Shown here piece after piece: positions 18,501-27,539 of a DNA stretch of 27,733 nucleotides. Each line of letters starts with the position of its first letter. Positions within the stretch are counted from its first letter, which is position 1. The notes below the pieces were generated by a model. That model was not told the origin of the DNA. It saw only the letters and a program-made list of their open reading frames with translations, and did no database searches. The position numbers were made by a program, and so were the translations under genes. The stretch covers positions 1 to 27,733 of the forward strand of contig JAUCBJ010007439.1 in assembly GCA_032718475.1 (NCBI GenBank), read 5' to 3'. Source of the stretch: Nemertoderma westbladi. Its lineage: Eukaryota; Xenacoelomorpha; Nemertodermatida; Nemertodermatidae.

Positions 18501-18878
18501 GCTGAGGACACCAAATCTCTGGATGGCACATTCACAAGAATGCTACGCCGGGTACATTGTGTCAAGTACAATGCACACATCTCCAACCAGACACTATATA
18601 ACATTGGAGGTGTCTCATTGGTTCCCCCAAGCTTGACACTAGAACAAAATCGGCTCCGCTTTGCAGGACATTGCTTTCGCCGTGAGGACCAGCCAGTGCA
18701 TAATCTTGTACTTTGGCAGCCTCATGGAGTGAATAAGCATGGTGGACAACCCATGACTTTCTTGAGACGCATCTTAAAGGACACTGGCCTTGAAGATGCG
18801 GATGATCTAGCAAATGTCATGGGTGATAGGGAGTTGTGGCGGTGCGATTTTGTCGATAAGCCGGCACAGCATTCTTAA
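15582..18878 (+). CDS. LINE endonuclease-reverse transcriptase
   Basis: The intact frame encodes 1098 residues from the first ATG at 15582. The frame is open a little upstream, and a second ATG lies at 15651. Numbering from 15582, residues 1-115 are a Pro/Ser-rich leader. An AP-type endonuclease domain spans about 120-375, with QEHR (154-157), GDFN (271-274) and SDH (360-362). The reverse transcriptase spans about 590-880, with VDFFKAFDS (728-736), GVLQGDTLAPFLF (785-797) and the active-site FADD (840-843). The C-terminal portion has a basic RLRFAGHCFRRED segment typical of LINE thumb/tail regions. The enzyme nicks chromosomal DNA and copies its RNA onto the nick. No separate ORF1 with a coiled coil or zinc knuckle precedes it, so nucleic-acid chaperone function, if any, must lie in the leader or be absent. 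The protein appears fully functional by motif inspection. Confidence 0.95.
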   Translation: MANQGVVFAPRADSAKKHPPTPTMDYISNAEVRPLEASGITGHNRPHRRQLTPDRLPVSPPTGERAANNSLSPFPDDLSGPNPGSPGRPDCDGERDSGVGGYSHVPPRPTKPLVNLRQVTRLASVNTLTLGSPMRQGELTALADKLSLSAVGVQEHRMQTGQTDEVLIKDMGGGWRLALASADDSGNGGIGLLMNPTAHAALDKIDQISNRIIRCHFSCSGRLAKKFPKVVLIVCYSPTSVAPVEEVENFYHNLQAATDGVDQHAFLTFLGDFNASLHQSPTSPWVYSNSVNRNSVHLQDFISGNGLFSAGTQFKKRTGKLWTHSGPSGHKSQIDHILFRRKYRSSIQDCNAFTLRPFSSDHRLIVAKVRLSLRASRTTKSALPRHDWSSLLQQPSVRSSFTLQLSNRYEALASEAADHCEGYTAFTEAVKLAAAETVPVYPRNRKRAPWTDNKIQKCRNDLHKAQKESRLKQTTAAKNAVKAASRSLNRQYSVNLQELINQQVDAINDADDSRQSSQAWKSINLLTGRKSQPTTKVKAESPADRLNGWKAHFEKLLNNDRVLPDNFIEVKVSESVLPDIPIGDISFAEVNAAAKSIKTNRASGVDGVPPEVFKIPECLKLIYPIIVDMYRTTRVPQEMKTNKLVPVPKKGNLTLYGSFRGISLISIAAKLYNRILLNRIRDPIERLLRGNQNGFRKGRGTMEPILALRRIIEELSKKKDRHLAVIFVDFFKAFDSVSRSRMFSILSLYGIPDEIIAAIRSVYDGSTTFVSTVDGDTEPFEVLWGVLQGDTLAPFLFIIVVDYVLRMSLDHHNDDGVMITPPTGSRSRGNPAKYLTDLDFADDLGVLSESLEGAQRLLSSLEHAASSVGLFINSRKTKILTVNFESPQQVSDRMSISSKDGMLEHVDDFCYLGSWIRKSGEDLRIRKGKAWAALNRLSRIWKSPRINRKLKVRLFRAAVVPVLLYGSPCWALTAEDTKSLDGTFTRMLRRVHCVKYNAHISNQTLYNIGGVSLVPPSLTLEQNRLRFAGHCFRREDQPVHNLVLWQPHGVNKHGGQPMTFLRRILKDTGLEDADDLANVMGDRELWRCDFVDKPAQHS

Positions 18879-18925
18879 AAATGCAGCTGCAATGCAGCAT
18901 GCCGATCCTAGTAGTAGTAGTAGTA

Positions 18926-18936
18926 GACTAATTATT
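18926..18936 (+). repeat. right 11-bp target-site duplication of the LINE
   Basis: GACTAATTATT, matching 15152-15162. Its first G is shared with the TAG-repeat tail, so the boundary is uncertain by one base. Confidence 0.88.
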
Positions 18937-19382
18937 GCACTATCCTGCCATATATTGTTTTCCAGTTTTGGTTCAGCCGTTTTGAAATTATATCAATTAA
19001 TATAAAAAAAGCCCATGTGGTGTGGGGAGACATGACGCCCGAGTGTGAGGGAGACTTGAAGCCTTCAATGCTGACGTCTACCTAGAGATACACCCATGTA
19101 GAGAACCATTACATTACTGCTACATATCGACCAGAAGCTGACAGCGGAAAGCAGGATGGAGGATAGACAGAGAAATGGCACCTCGCCACTGCTGCACTGT
19201 CTTATAGTCAGATAATGCAGTACTGTAGTGGCATGCTGACTAATGCAGTAATGACTGATTTCGTGATACCACAAAGATGAAAAGCATTATGGACTAAAAA
19301 ACCAAATTGCGTAATTAAATTACTGACTAGGAAAATAAATCCATTCTAAAATAGGTTTTTTATTGTAAATTTTCAGATTATA
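18937..19382. other. intergenic DNA, no gene seen
   Basis: No ORF of protein character. It contains GGGGAGACATGA and GAGGGAGACTTGA words related to those on the other side of the LINE. Confidence 0.45.
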
Positions 19383-19440
19383 GCTTGTTATAGGAAGTAA
19401 TGGCCCGTTATAGATCGTTATAGCTCGTTATAGATCGTTC
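19383..19440. repeat. short repeat of CGTTATAGATCGTTATAG type
   Basis: Four to five imperfect copies of an 11-bp unit, GTTATAGATC/GTTATAGCTC, lie side by side. Confidence 0.7.
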
Positions 19441-19730
19441 TACCTTTTAGTACGTACCTACCTGCCTACCTATTGTATGTAACTGAGTTGCCTGTTCAGG
19501 TTATACAGTAGGCTAAAGTGAGCTGAACTTCAAAACAGTACCGGTCCGTAACTTGAACTTACGAAGAAGGCGTGAACGATGCCTCATAATTAAAGTATAC
19601 CATGGGACCGAATAATTAAATATTTTGAATATATTATATTGAATAATTAAATATAAATCCTACAGTATTAGCATAGGCCCTATGTAATTATATATATTAT
19701 ATGTCAATTGGGAATTGCACGGAATACACT

Positions 19731-20026
19731 TTTCAAAATCTATAATCTCCAATTCTAGTGGTCGTACGAAGATCATTTTAGGCTCATTCGAAAGCTCTTG
19801 TCTCAGAGAACAAAGTTCACATTTGATTTAAGTTAAAATAGTTCTGATGCAACATAACATTAATTTGGGCAAAATATGCCTTGCAAATTTTGTTTAAGTT
19901 TTGATTGCTCAGACATCTTTCAAGAGTTTGCCAAACCAAATGGTTGTTCTCTGAGAAAGGAGCTTTCGAATAAGCCTAAAATGAACTTCGTACGACCACT
20001 AGAACTGGAGATTATACATTTTGAAG
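19731..20026. mobile_element. hairpin element with 83-bp inverted arms
   Basis: The left arm at 19731-19813 and the right arm at 19944-20026 are inverted copies with only a few mismatches, for example TCTAGTGGTCGTACGAAG against CTTCGTACGACCACTAGA. The 130-bp centre has no ORF. The layout fits a non-autonomous foldback/MITE-like element or a structured RNA. No clear target duplication was found. Confidence 0.75.
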
Positions 20027-20249
20027 ATCTCTGATGAGCGATAAATTGGCTTTAATATTACTTTAATTCCCACCTTAGCTATAATACAATAATGGATAGC
20101 GGTAACATACCGGTAGTGTTAAAACATTACAGTCATTTCCTTGCCAACCGTTATTTGAATTTATATGAAATCGGAATATTTCACTTTGCAGTTTCGATGT
20201 TACAGTTTCGGCATACTGTATACAGCAGTGCGTTCATTGAACAGTAGCA

Positions 20250-20434
20250 TAGCTAGCTATCTTATCTCCTCCTATCTGCCTATTAGGTACAGTAAGCAAT
20301 TATTGACCAATAACAGTACTCTGGCGATTGCTGGGCCATCTTACAGCACTGCCTTGTTTGTACAGTAGTAGTGTTAAAGCTCTATCGTATCTCCTCCTTA
20401 TGTACAAGCAATTATTGACCAATAACAGTGTACT
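20250..20434. repeat. direct repeat containing TTATTGACCAATAA
   Basis: A 24-bp exact block begins at 20294 and again at 20406 (112 bp apart), preceded in both cases by a TATCTCCTCCT-like block. It contains the near-palindrome TTATTG-ACCAATAA with an inverted CCAAT-type core. Confidence 0.7.
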
Positions 20435-20822
20435 TTGAGGGTGTTCGCCTGGTTTGATTGGTGTGCCACTTCCTAATTATTGTACTGTATTACGCCTATA
20501 CCCTTGGTCTAGGCGGATCACTGCTGCTAGCTTATTCTCATAATTCATAGTCCATACAAATTTAAATAATGATATCGATGCTACCATATGGCATAATAAT
20601 TCCATTACAGGGGATATGGATAACAATTACAGTATTTCCTTTTTAGGGTTGAGGGACTTTAGATCTTACTAGACATATTTCGCAGATTACAACACAAACC
20701 CTAATTAAAATAATGACATGTTGTCCCCGCTATGTTATAATAATTATTATGCGAGCGAAAGCGAGGATTTTAAAAAGGCCTCGCTGCCTTACATTGTGTA
20801 ATATTATTACTCGAAGTGTTAG
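20435..20822. other. intergenic DNA, no gene seen
   Basis: AT-rich sequence with no supportable gene or repeat, apart from a GCGAGCGAAAGCGAGG patch at about 20751. Confidence 0.45.
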
Positions 20823-20832
20823 ATTATAGCTC

Positions 20833-21215
20833 GCCCATGTGAAGAATACTAGGATTTCACTTTTCGGTCGACTTTTTAATGGAATTTTATATATGAAGAT
20901 TTTTCATTTTTTTAAAATTTATCTTTATTAAGTGTTTTATAACGCTTATTTCTGTCTTATAACCTGTACATATACTAATTCGTTTATTGTTTTGGTTAGA
21001 TTCAGCCCTTCTGTAACCTGTGTTTTTGGTGAAAACCTGGTATTCTTCACATGGGGGTAACTGCAAAGTGAAATATAACGGCAGAAAACCTGGTATTCTT
21101 CACATGGGGGTAACTGCAAAGTGAAATATAACGGCAGAAAGTCTGGTATTCTTCACATGGGGGTAACTGCAAAGTGAAATATAACGGCAGAAAGTCTGGT
21201 ATTCTTCACATGGGC
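20833..21215. mobile_element. small foldback element with 53-bp internal repeats
   Basis: GCCCATGTGAAGAATAC at 20833-20849 is perfectly inverted at 21199-21215. Between them, a 53-bp unit is tandemly repeated about 3.4 times from 21031 (period marked by the G at 21084, 21137 and 21190), and every unit carries the inner form of the same terminal motif. Terminal inversion plus amplified terminal motifs is typical of foldback-type non-autonomous elements. Exact outer boundaries are uncertain. Confidence 0.65.
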
Positions 21216-21225
21216 CGTATAACTT

Positions 21226-22183
21226 GGCATATCTAATCTTATTCGATATTATATTTATACAATAATTAATATAATAAAGAAAAAGTCAAATCCTCCTTGT
21301 AGAATGAATGACCATTAGCCGAGCGAAAATCCCCCCAAATCACTTCTCGCCATTCTGATTGATTGCGGAATACTGTGCAGCAGTATGGATACATCCTGTT
21401 CGCTCGGGCGTCGCCCAAAATATAGTAAATAAATTAATAATTAATAAATTAATAATGAAAAATATAGATTAACAGGGATCACTGACAATTAATTATTATG
21501 TTATTACATAATAGAAAATAAGAATTCCCGAATTTTTTTTTTGAAAATAGTGGCTTTGAATTTATTTGTCGAAATGTCGAAGGAATTGAGTTCCAGACCT
21601 GGGGACCCTGGAAATTCATGGATTGTCTGGAAGTTAGTTAGCGAACGAAGGATTTGGTTTGTCGATGAACGAGTATTATAAGAATATACTGTAGATATTA
21701 TTTGCGTTTATGGAGATTAGCTTATTAAGACACAGTTTATTATAAAGTTGAGTGAAGGGAGAACAGTGCTAGCAGATATACAGTATGTACTCGTAGTCTT
21801 ACTGTATGTCACGATATGTAAACTTACTAGTAGTGTTGTACCATACTGTACGGCTTGGTGTGGTTTGCTTCGCTTACGGAATATACCTACAGTACAACTT
21901 TTTAATAGGACAGGCTGTTAATAACAATAAAATGTGTTAAATGACCGTTAATTTACTAATAATGTACAATAAATTTTCCGTTAATTTATGGGCGGGGCTA
22001 TACGGCATTGTTATGAGGACTTTTAGGACAGTAGAGGGAAATTCAAACTCCTTATTCAGTTATTGATCTTCCCTGTCTGCTTGTGGCTTGTTAGCTTGTG
22101 TCGTTTTACTGTGCCTATCGCTATCAGGACTGCAGGATCAGCCTACAGGCCTATGGTACTGCTGTACTGTGGTATACAGGTAT
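21226..22183. other. intergenic DNA, no gene seen
   Basis: There is no supportable gene. A GGGCGGGGC box at about 21990 and repeated TACAGTA/TACTGTA words are the only notable features before the foldback element next to ADAL. Confidence 0.45.
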
Positions 22184-22193
22184 AGTCTGGTAC
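22184..22193 (+). repeat. left 10-bp target-site duplication of foldback element
   Basis: AGTCTGGTAC, repeated exactly at 23449-23458. Confidence 0.85.
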
Positions 22194-23448
22194 ACAAGTC
22201 CCTAAAAGGTGCCACCCTGCTCCATAGCGCGGGAAATTCAAATGATTGAAAGACATGTAATTTTGTACTGGAAAGGGTGGCAGATCAGATCTGCTACCTA
22301 TATTTTGGCGGTTAATTCAAATCTGTTTTAACATTGAATACAAGAATAGGCCTAGAGTAAGACTAAATGTAATTCATTGAATCAGAATAAATTATTTCTT
22401 ATCGGTTTAACTCACTCATCCGTTATTGTTGTTGTTTTATCTATTCTGGTAGTCTGGGACTTCGAGCAGCACGTGAAGAACTAAACCTGACGTTAACTAG
22501 TCTGGGGCATAGAGCAGCACGTGAACAAATAAACTGGCTGGATACCTAGTCTGGGACTTCGAGCAGCACGTGAACAACTAAAACTAAACCAGCACGTTAA
22601 CTAGTTTGGGGCTTCGAGCAGCACGTGAGCAACTAAGCTGACTTTTTAACTATAGTATGGGACTTCCAGTAGCACGTGAACAACTAAGCTGACTGGTTAA
22701 CTAGTCTGGGACTTCGAGCAAACTTGCAAATTGAGAAGGGGGGTGGATCGAGGTATTTGGCTTAACTTCTATCAGTAAAATGTAAAGAACATTTGTTATT
22801 TGCTTGTATCAGTTATAATTACATCTGAACAATATAATTATAACAATATAGCAGGGAACTGATAGTAAAATATATCGCAGGTAGGCCTACTGTAATAACA
22901 ATAGGTGTATAATGCTTCTGCCTATACTGCTATATCTGTCCCAGACTAGTTAACCAGTCAGCTTTAGTTGTTTACGTGCTGCTCGAAGTCCCAGACTTGT
23001 TAACCAGGCAGCTTAGTTGTACACGTGCTGCTCGAAGTCCCAGACTAGTTAACGTGCTGGTTTAGTTGTTCACGTGCTGCTCGAAGTCCCAGACTAGGTA
23101 AGCAGCCAGTTTAGTTGTTCACGTGGTGCTCGAAGCCCCAAACTACCGGTAGTTAGCGTGCTGGTTTAGTTGTTCACGTGCTGCTCGAAGTCCCAGAATA
23201 GATAAATCAACAACATTAACGGATGAGTGAGTTAAACCGATAATAAATAATTTATTCTGATTCAATGAATTACATTGGAAGATTGGTCTTACTCTATTCA
23301 TGTATTCAATGTTAAAACAGATTTGAATTTACCGCCAATATATAGGTGGCAGATCTGATCTGCCACCCTTTCCAGTACAAATAACATGTCTTTCAATCAT
23401 TTGAATTTCCCGCGCTATGGAGCAGGGTGGCACCTTTTAGGGACTTGT
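22194..23448. mobile_element. 1255-bp foldback transposon upstream of ADAL
   Basis: Long inverted arms (about 22194-22721 and 22938-23448) begin ACAAGTCCCTAAAAGG and are flanked by an exact 10-bp duplication. Each arm has a terminal segment of about 250 bp and then an inner tandem array of 48-55-bp units (left copies at 22451, 22499, 22548, 22603, 22654 and 22703). Nearly every unit contains the palindrome CACGTG. The 216-bp centre has no ORF, so the element is non-autonomous. Foldback and Mutator-like elements are known for long inverted arms, subterminal repeats and 9-10-bp duplications. Family assignment beyond that is not possible by eye. Confidence 0.9.
22470..23185. promoter_or_regulatory. 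cluster of nine CACGTG E-boxes in the foldback arms
   Basis: CACGTG occurs at 22470, 22518, 22567, 22622 and 22673 in the left arm and four times in the right arm (about 23021-23180). CACGTG is the classical site for MYC/USF/CLOCK-type bHLH factors. The cluster lies 0.4-1.1 kb upstream of the ADAL start. The sites are certain as sequence. Any effect on ADAL is inference. Confidence 0.5.
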
Positions 23449-23458
23449 AGTCTGGTAC
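23449..23458 (+). repeat. right 10-bp target-site duplication of foldback element
   Basis: AGTCTGGTAC, matching 22184-22193. Confidence 0.85.
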
Positions 23459-23584
23459 CGTTCAGCATCAGAACCTACTGGCTACTGGTACTGCCCCAAT
23501 TTATGCCCAAACAGCCAAGGGACCCCTGGACCTGTTGGTAGGGTGGTGGCTGGTGGTTTTAACGTTTCAATATTTATCGAAAAC

Positions 23585-24688
23585 ATGACCTCGATTATTG
23601 GTAAAGTCGATGATACGGAGTTGTTTAATTTTTGCCGCAGAATGCCAAAGATAGAGTTACACGCCCACTTAGGGGGTTCGATATCAGGCCGAACTTTAGA
23701 CAAACTGGTGATAAATGGTCGGAGCGGAGGTGATGGTAGCTGTCCGTGGGCCCGAGACTGGGAACACGGTATGCGTATAGACTCGCTAGATAGCGTACGC
23801 TCAATGAAACGAACCTTTGAGAAGTTCGCAGCCATCCGCGATGTCGTCAATTGCGATAAAAACGTAGAGGAAGCAACGGCGGACGTCGTGAAGGAATTCG
23901 CGGAGGACAACGTTCGGTATCTTGAGCTGCGAACAGGGCCGAGCGAAGCGAGCGATACCGGAATGAGTAAAAGGAGCTACTTGGAGGCGGTTTGTCGGGG
24001 GATAAAAACAGCTCAGGGTATTTATAATTTACGTATAGAGACAAAAGTGTTAGTTTCAATTAATGTGGGACGTAGTTTAGAAGAAGCTTTGTACAACGTT
24101 TCCTTGGCCGATGAGTTTATCAGTCGTGGAGAAGGTTTTGTGGTCGGGTTGGATCTGAGCGGAGATCCCAGGTTGTCTGCGGTCCACTTACTCCCGGCGA
24201 TAGACGAGGCCAGACGGAGAGGTTTGCGTATCTCCGCCCATATCGCCGAGCTGGAGATAGTGGACACCGTGGTCGATACCGCGTCTATAGTTGCTAGGCA
24301 ACCGGAACGCGTCGCCCACGGTTGCTATCTCAACTTACCGGGGTTGCAGGAATCTCGAGAATTTATAGCTGATAAAGGAATTCCTATAGAGATGGCTTTC
24401 TCATCTAACATTCTAGCGGGGGGATTCTCCTCCCTAGAGGAACACCACTTTCCCTACTGGTTCAATCGGGGTCACCCTGTTGTCATAACAACCGACGATA
24501 AAGGCGTCTTCGACACTTCCCTCTCCACTGAGTTCTATATAGCGGGTAAGTATTTCAGGTTGAGTCGCAAACAGCTTTGGGATCTATCAAAACAATCAAT
24601 TAATTATGCCTTCGTTGGCGATAAGATTAAAGATAATCTAAGACGGGTGTTTAAGGAGTTTGAAGATTCTTATGATTTTCTGCAATAA
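23585..24688 (+). CDS. ADAL: adenosine deaminase-like protein (N6-methyl-AMP deaminase)
   Basis: A 367-residue protein from the ATG at 23585. The frame is open only to a TAG at 23540, with no earlier ATG. ADAL removes methylamine from N6-methyl-AMP to give IMP, clearing modified nucleotides released from RNA and DNA turnover in the cytosol. Numbering from this Met, the zinc ligands are H26 and H28 (KIELHAHLGGS), H219 (SAHIAE) and D304. The catalytic E222 and H245 (RVAHG) and D305 (TTDDKGVF) are all present. GLDLSGDP (188-195), FAEDNVRYLELRTGP and the WDLSKQSINYAF end are ADAL-type signatures, and the length is close to the ~355 residues usual for the family. The gene is one exon here, whereas vertebrate ADAL is split, so either introns were lost or it is a retrocopy. 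A retrocopy seems less sure because no poly-A tail or target duplication is seen. A foldback transposon ends 136 bp before the start codon. Confidence 0.93.
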   Translation: MTSIIGKVDDTELFNFCRRMPKIELHAHLGGSISGRTLDKLVINGRSGGDGSCPWARDWEHGMRIDSLDSVRSMKRTFEKFAAIRDVVNCDKNVEEATADVVKEFAEDNVRYLELRTGPSEASDTGMSKRSYLEAVCRGIKTAQGIYNLRIETKVLVSINVGRSLEEALYNVSLADEFISRGEGFVVGLDLSGDPRLSAVHLLPAIDEARRRGLRISAHIAELEIVDTVVDTASIVARQPERVAHGCYLNLPGLQESREFIADKGIPIEMAFSSNILAGGFSSLEEHHFPYWFNRGHPVVITTDDKGVFDTSLSTEFYIAGKYFRLSRKQLWDLSKQSINYAFVGDKIKDNLRRVFKEFEDSYDFLQ

Positions 24689-24689
24689 A
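24684..24689 (+). terminator. AATAAA overlapping the ADAL stop codon
   Basis: The TAA stop at 24686-24688 sits within AATAAA. I see no other canonical AATAAA in the next ~150 bp of AT-rich sequence. If used, cleavage would leave a 3' UTR of only 10-30 nt. A variant signal downstream may be used instead. Confidence 0.4.
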
Positions 24690-25305
24690 TTATATCAGTT
24701 TTAAAAATTTTAAGATAATGAAGGTAAATATTTATTATTATTATTTAATGTAGATTTTAATTTTTGTATCTATATTTATAAATATCGATTAATTTACTTT
24801 ATTCCTTAAATTTCATACATTAATTATTGAAGGTGCTTTTCCCTATCGGCAGTATAGCAACGAACACACGAAACCATGAGTTTTATATACCTTTCCACCC
24901 GTGAACTACTGTTTACTGTACACATTTCTACAACAAGAGGTGGGGTGGGGTCAGTAAACTAATTATTAGCCGTATTAATAACTCCAATTGATTAGTTATT
25001 ATTTATAATTTATATAAGTATTAACAACCGACGATTACTCCATGTATAGCAATCTATAACTTTCCCAGTTTCTTTGGACTACTTGCAGTTGGTTTTAATG
25101 TGATTTTAAAGATTAATGTAACCAAAACAATAAACGAGAGTAATTAACACAGGTAACAGTTAATGATACAACATGGTGGAAGGTTGTGGCTTGTGAGAAT
25201 ATAACTGATCCGTCTGCACATCACAAGTTTTGGTACAAGTTTTGGTCTTCCACCTTGGCTAATGGCTTCGGAGGTCTGGTGAAGTTTAGTTTAGTCTGCT
25301 ACTGT
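24690..25305. other. intergenic DNA downstream of ADAL
   Basis: AT-rich, with no further ORF or RNA gene seen. Confidence 0.5.
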
Positions 25306-25340
25306 TTACTTTACTTTAGTTTAGTTTAGTTTAGTTATGG
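25306..25340. repeat. TTTAG microsatellite
   Basis: Perfect to near-perfect TTTAG pentamers, with related TTTAGTCTGC words on each side. Confidence 0.8.
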
Positions 25341-27300
25341 AAAGTTTAGTCTGCCATATTCACCAGCTATCCAGAATCTCGAAGACCTGTAATATCTCTC
25401 GCTCTATAACTGTGTGCTGCTCTAAGGCAGCACATGTTTGGCCCTAACTTCTGAACTGACTTCCCTCAACTTACTACACCAGGTTTCTGAAACATTGTAT
25501 TCGCCCTGTTGCCCAGGGAGTACAATGTTGCCTATGAGAATAACTATTTTGTCAGTAAAATAATAATGATATTCTTTATTTCATGGTCTTGGGAGGGGCA
25601 CCCCCTCAGCCCTTCTGGATCCGCGCCTGAGACTGGTGGCTTGATCATTCCACCCCATACTATGTCCCTTTCCTGCCGTGCTGTTTACACTGTAACAGTG
25701 ATACACTGGATGTCAGGCGAATTTAATTGCAATACAGTAGGCCTGTTTAATATTAAAATTAAAAAACATTAATTTTTTAATTGAAATAAATCTCTACGGT
25801 TTCCCCTGAAAAGATCGGTACAGACAAATTGCGCAATAAATGAATCATTCATTCACTTGCGGATGTGGCGAATATGAGTGATGGATGATAACCATAGATT
25901 TAGCAAAGTTGTGGCTATTTGGGGCGATGGTTGATTTGCTATTCAATAGCCTCTAGATTTATAAACCCACTCATGACTCATGTGCGTTCACACCTTGGCA
26001 TAAGTTAAAGTTATTCTATTAATATCGATGATGGTGGAAGTGGGTGAGCTAATGGAAACCGCATGGAATTGAGCACCATTGGATCGATTAAGAGGTACAG
26101 TATGTTTGAGTAAAGGGACTTATGCTGGGTTTTGGTTTGGTAGTGTTTTACATGTTAGGTTTGCAATGATTAATATTTGCCTCGAACAACTATTGTTCCT
26201 TAAATATAGTTATAAATAGATACCTATTTAACACAGAGTGTAATTGATGGGTTAACAGGAGGGATTATTACATTGTGATACGATATTCAGTTATAGAGAA
26301 TAACGTTGGCGTTGGATAAATGTATTGTTTGTAAATATTTAGTTTTTTAAATTCGTATCGCTATTTAGTTTTTGTGATGCAAAGCGTGAAATGAAAGTGA
26401 CTAGCAATTCAGTATGCTGCATTGTAGCTGCATTATATAATTAATGATAATAATTATAACATTTATTTAATCGGCCCGTTGCACATTGTGCTACAATGAT
26501 TATATTCAAACACAGCACAGTAATTAATGTAATACTAAGTTGTAAAAATGCACACCAACAGCCCCGAAGGACTGTTTCAAAAACACCCATTGTAACAAGC
26601 AGCTATAAGATAGTTATCAGATTGCGATACTCGATTTAACAACGAGAAAATAAGGATATTAGTTTGATTTGGGACAAACAAAGTGTCGGCATAGTCGTTT
26701 CTACCCCATATTATATGAGACTTTTACTTTACGCAGAGATTTAACCAATATACAGACCACATTGAAGCACAAAAATAAATATATATTGTATCAATGACAT
26801 TTGCACACAATATTCTTCGAAAAAGTTGATTATCGAGGCAATTAATATAGTGAGTACTTAGGAAGTCAGCTTCATCGGGAAGAATACGTGATGAGCACAC
26901 GAACACGACCTAGATGTAAATTCTAGAGCACATGGTAATATTTGTAATTGGTGTTTTGGGTGAATGAAAATGAAAGGCAACATTTGTCATCCCAAATAAC
27001 AATATACTTCCCTACTGTACCTATTTGAAAGGGTATAAAGTATAAGCTTTCTGTAGATTTAGTAATATCATGTCCAAAACAATATACAATACCATACTGT
27101 ATTTCTCACAGATTATACTGTAATACTGTAGGGCCTATGTTGAGGTGCATCCCCTGAACACCTTGTGATATTAAACAAATAAAATCCGCATAAAATAAAT
27201 GATTTATTAGCAAGAAATGAACTGGATACTCAACCTTCACCACACTTACAGTTGTAGTTCTTCACTTTAAAATTAATAAGTCTTTCATACAATATTAACT
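25341..27300. other. intergenic DNA, no gene seen
   Basis: No coding region can be supported. AACATTGTA near 25492 is inverted as TACAATGTT near 25521. A GC-rich patch at about 25590-25640 gives a spurious open frame and looks like repeat debris. Confidence 0.45.
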
Positions 27301-27308
27301 ACAGTGAT

Positions 27309-27384
27309 ATTCGATTTAAATAAAGTAGCACTGTATTTCAGGCCGGCCAGAGTAGGAATTTTGCCTACTTTATTTAAATCGAAT
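27309..27384. repeat. perfect 20-bp stem-loop
   Basis: The 20 bases at 27309-27328 are exactly inverted at 27365-27384 around a 36-nt loop containing GGCCGGCC. AT-rich stems of this kind occur in MITEs and can also act as structured RNA. Confidence 0.8.
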
Positions 27385-27459
27385 TTATTTTATTTTCAAG
27401 TTTTTCGAAGTTTTATTAGTTAGAAATCGTATACAGTCCCAATCCCAATAAACATTAAC

Positions 27460-27539
27460 TTGGTCGTTTTGGCGGCCAAAATGACCAAAATCGCCAAAAA
27501 AATGTAGTGTATTCCCATGGGCTACTTGGTCGTTTTGGC
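27460..27539. repeat. near-perfect palindrome TTGGTCGTTTTGGC with a direct copy
   Basis: TTGGTCGTTTTGGC (27460-27473) faces its inverse GCCAAAATGACCAA (27475-27488) across one base, with a single mismatch. The same 14-mer recurs in direct orientation at 27526-27539. Confidence 0.85.

Larger units (their letters stand above)
15163..18925 (+). mobile_element. full-length non-LTR retrotransposon (LINE)
   Basis: A 3763-bp element bounded by an exact 11-bp target-site duplication. It has a 5' UTR of about 420 bp, one long intact ORF, a very short 3' UTR and a TAG-repeat tail (six TAG units, 18909-18926) instead of poly-A. The intact ORF and perfect duplication indicate a recent insertion. The LQGDTLAPFLF form of the reverse transcriptase motif occurs in several metazoan LINE clades. 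I do not assign the clade. Confidence 0.9.

Noticed and set aside
23543-23584. Upstream GTG start for ADAL
   Set aside because: GTG is not a usual start in an animal nuclear gene. The ATG at 23585 gives a length close to known ADAL proteins.
25306-25340. Internal telomeric repeat
   Set aside because: The unit is TTTAG, not TTAGGG, and it is short. It is an ordinary microsatellite.
25509-25772. 87-codon plus-strand open frame
   Set aside because: It spans a GC-rich repeat-like patch with no signal of a conserved protein and no supporting context.
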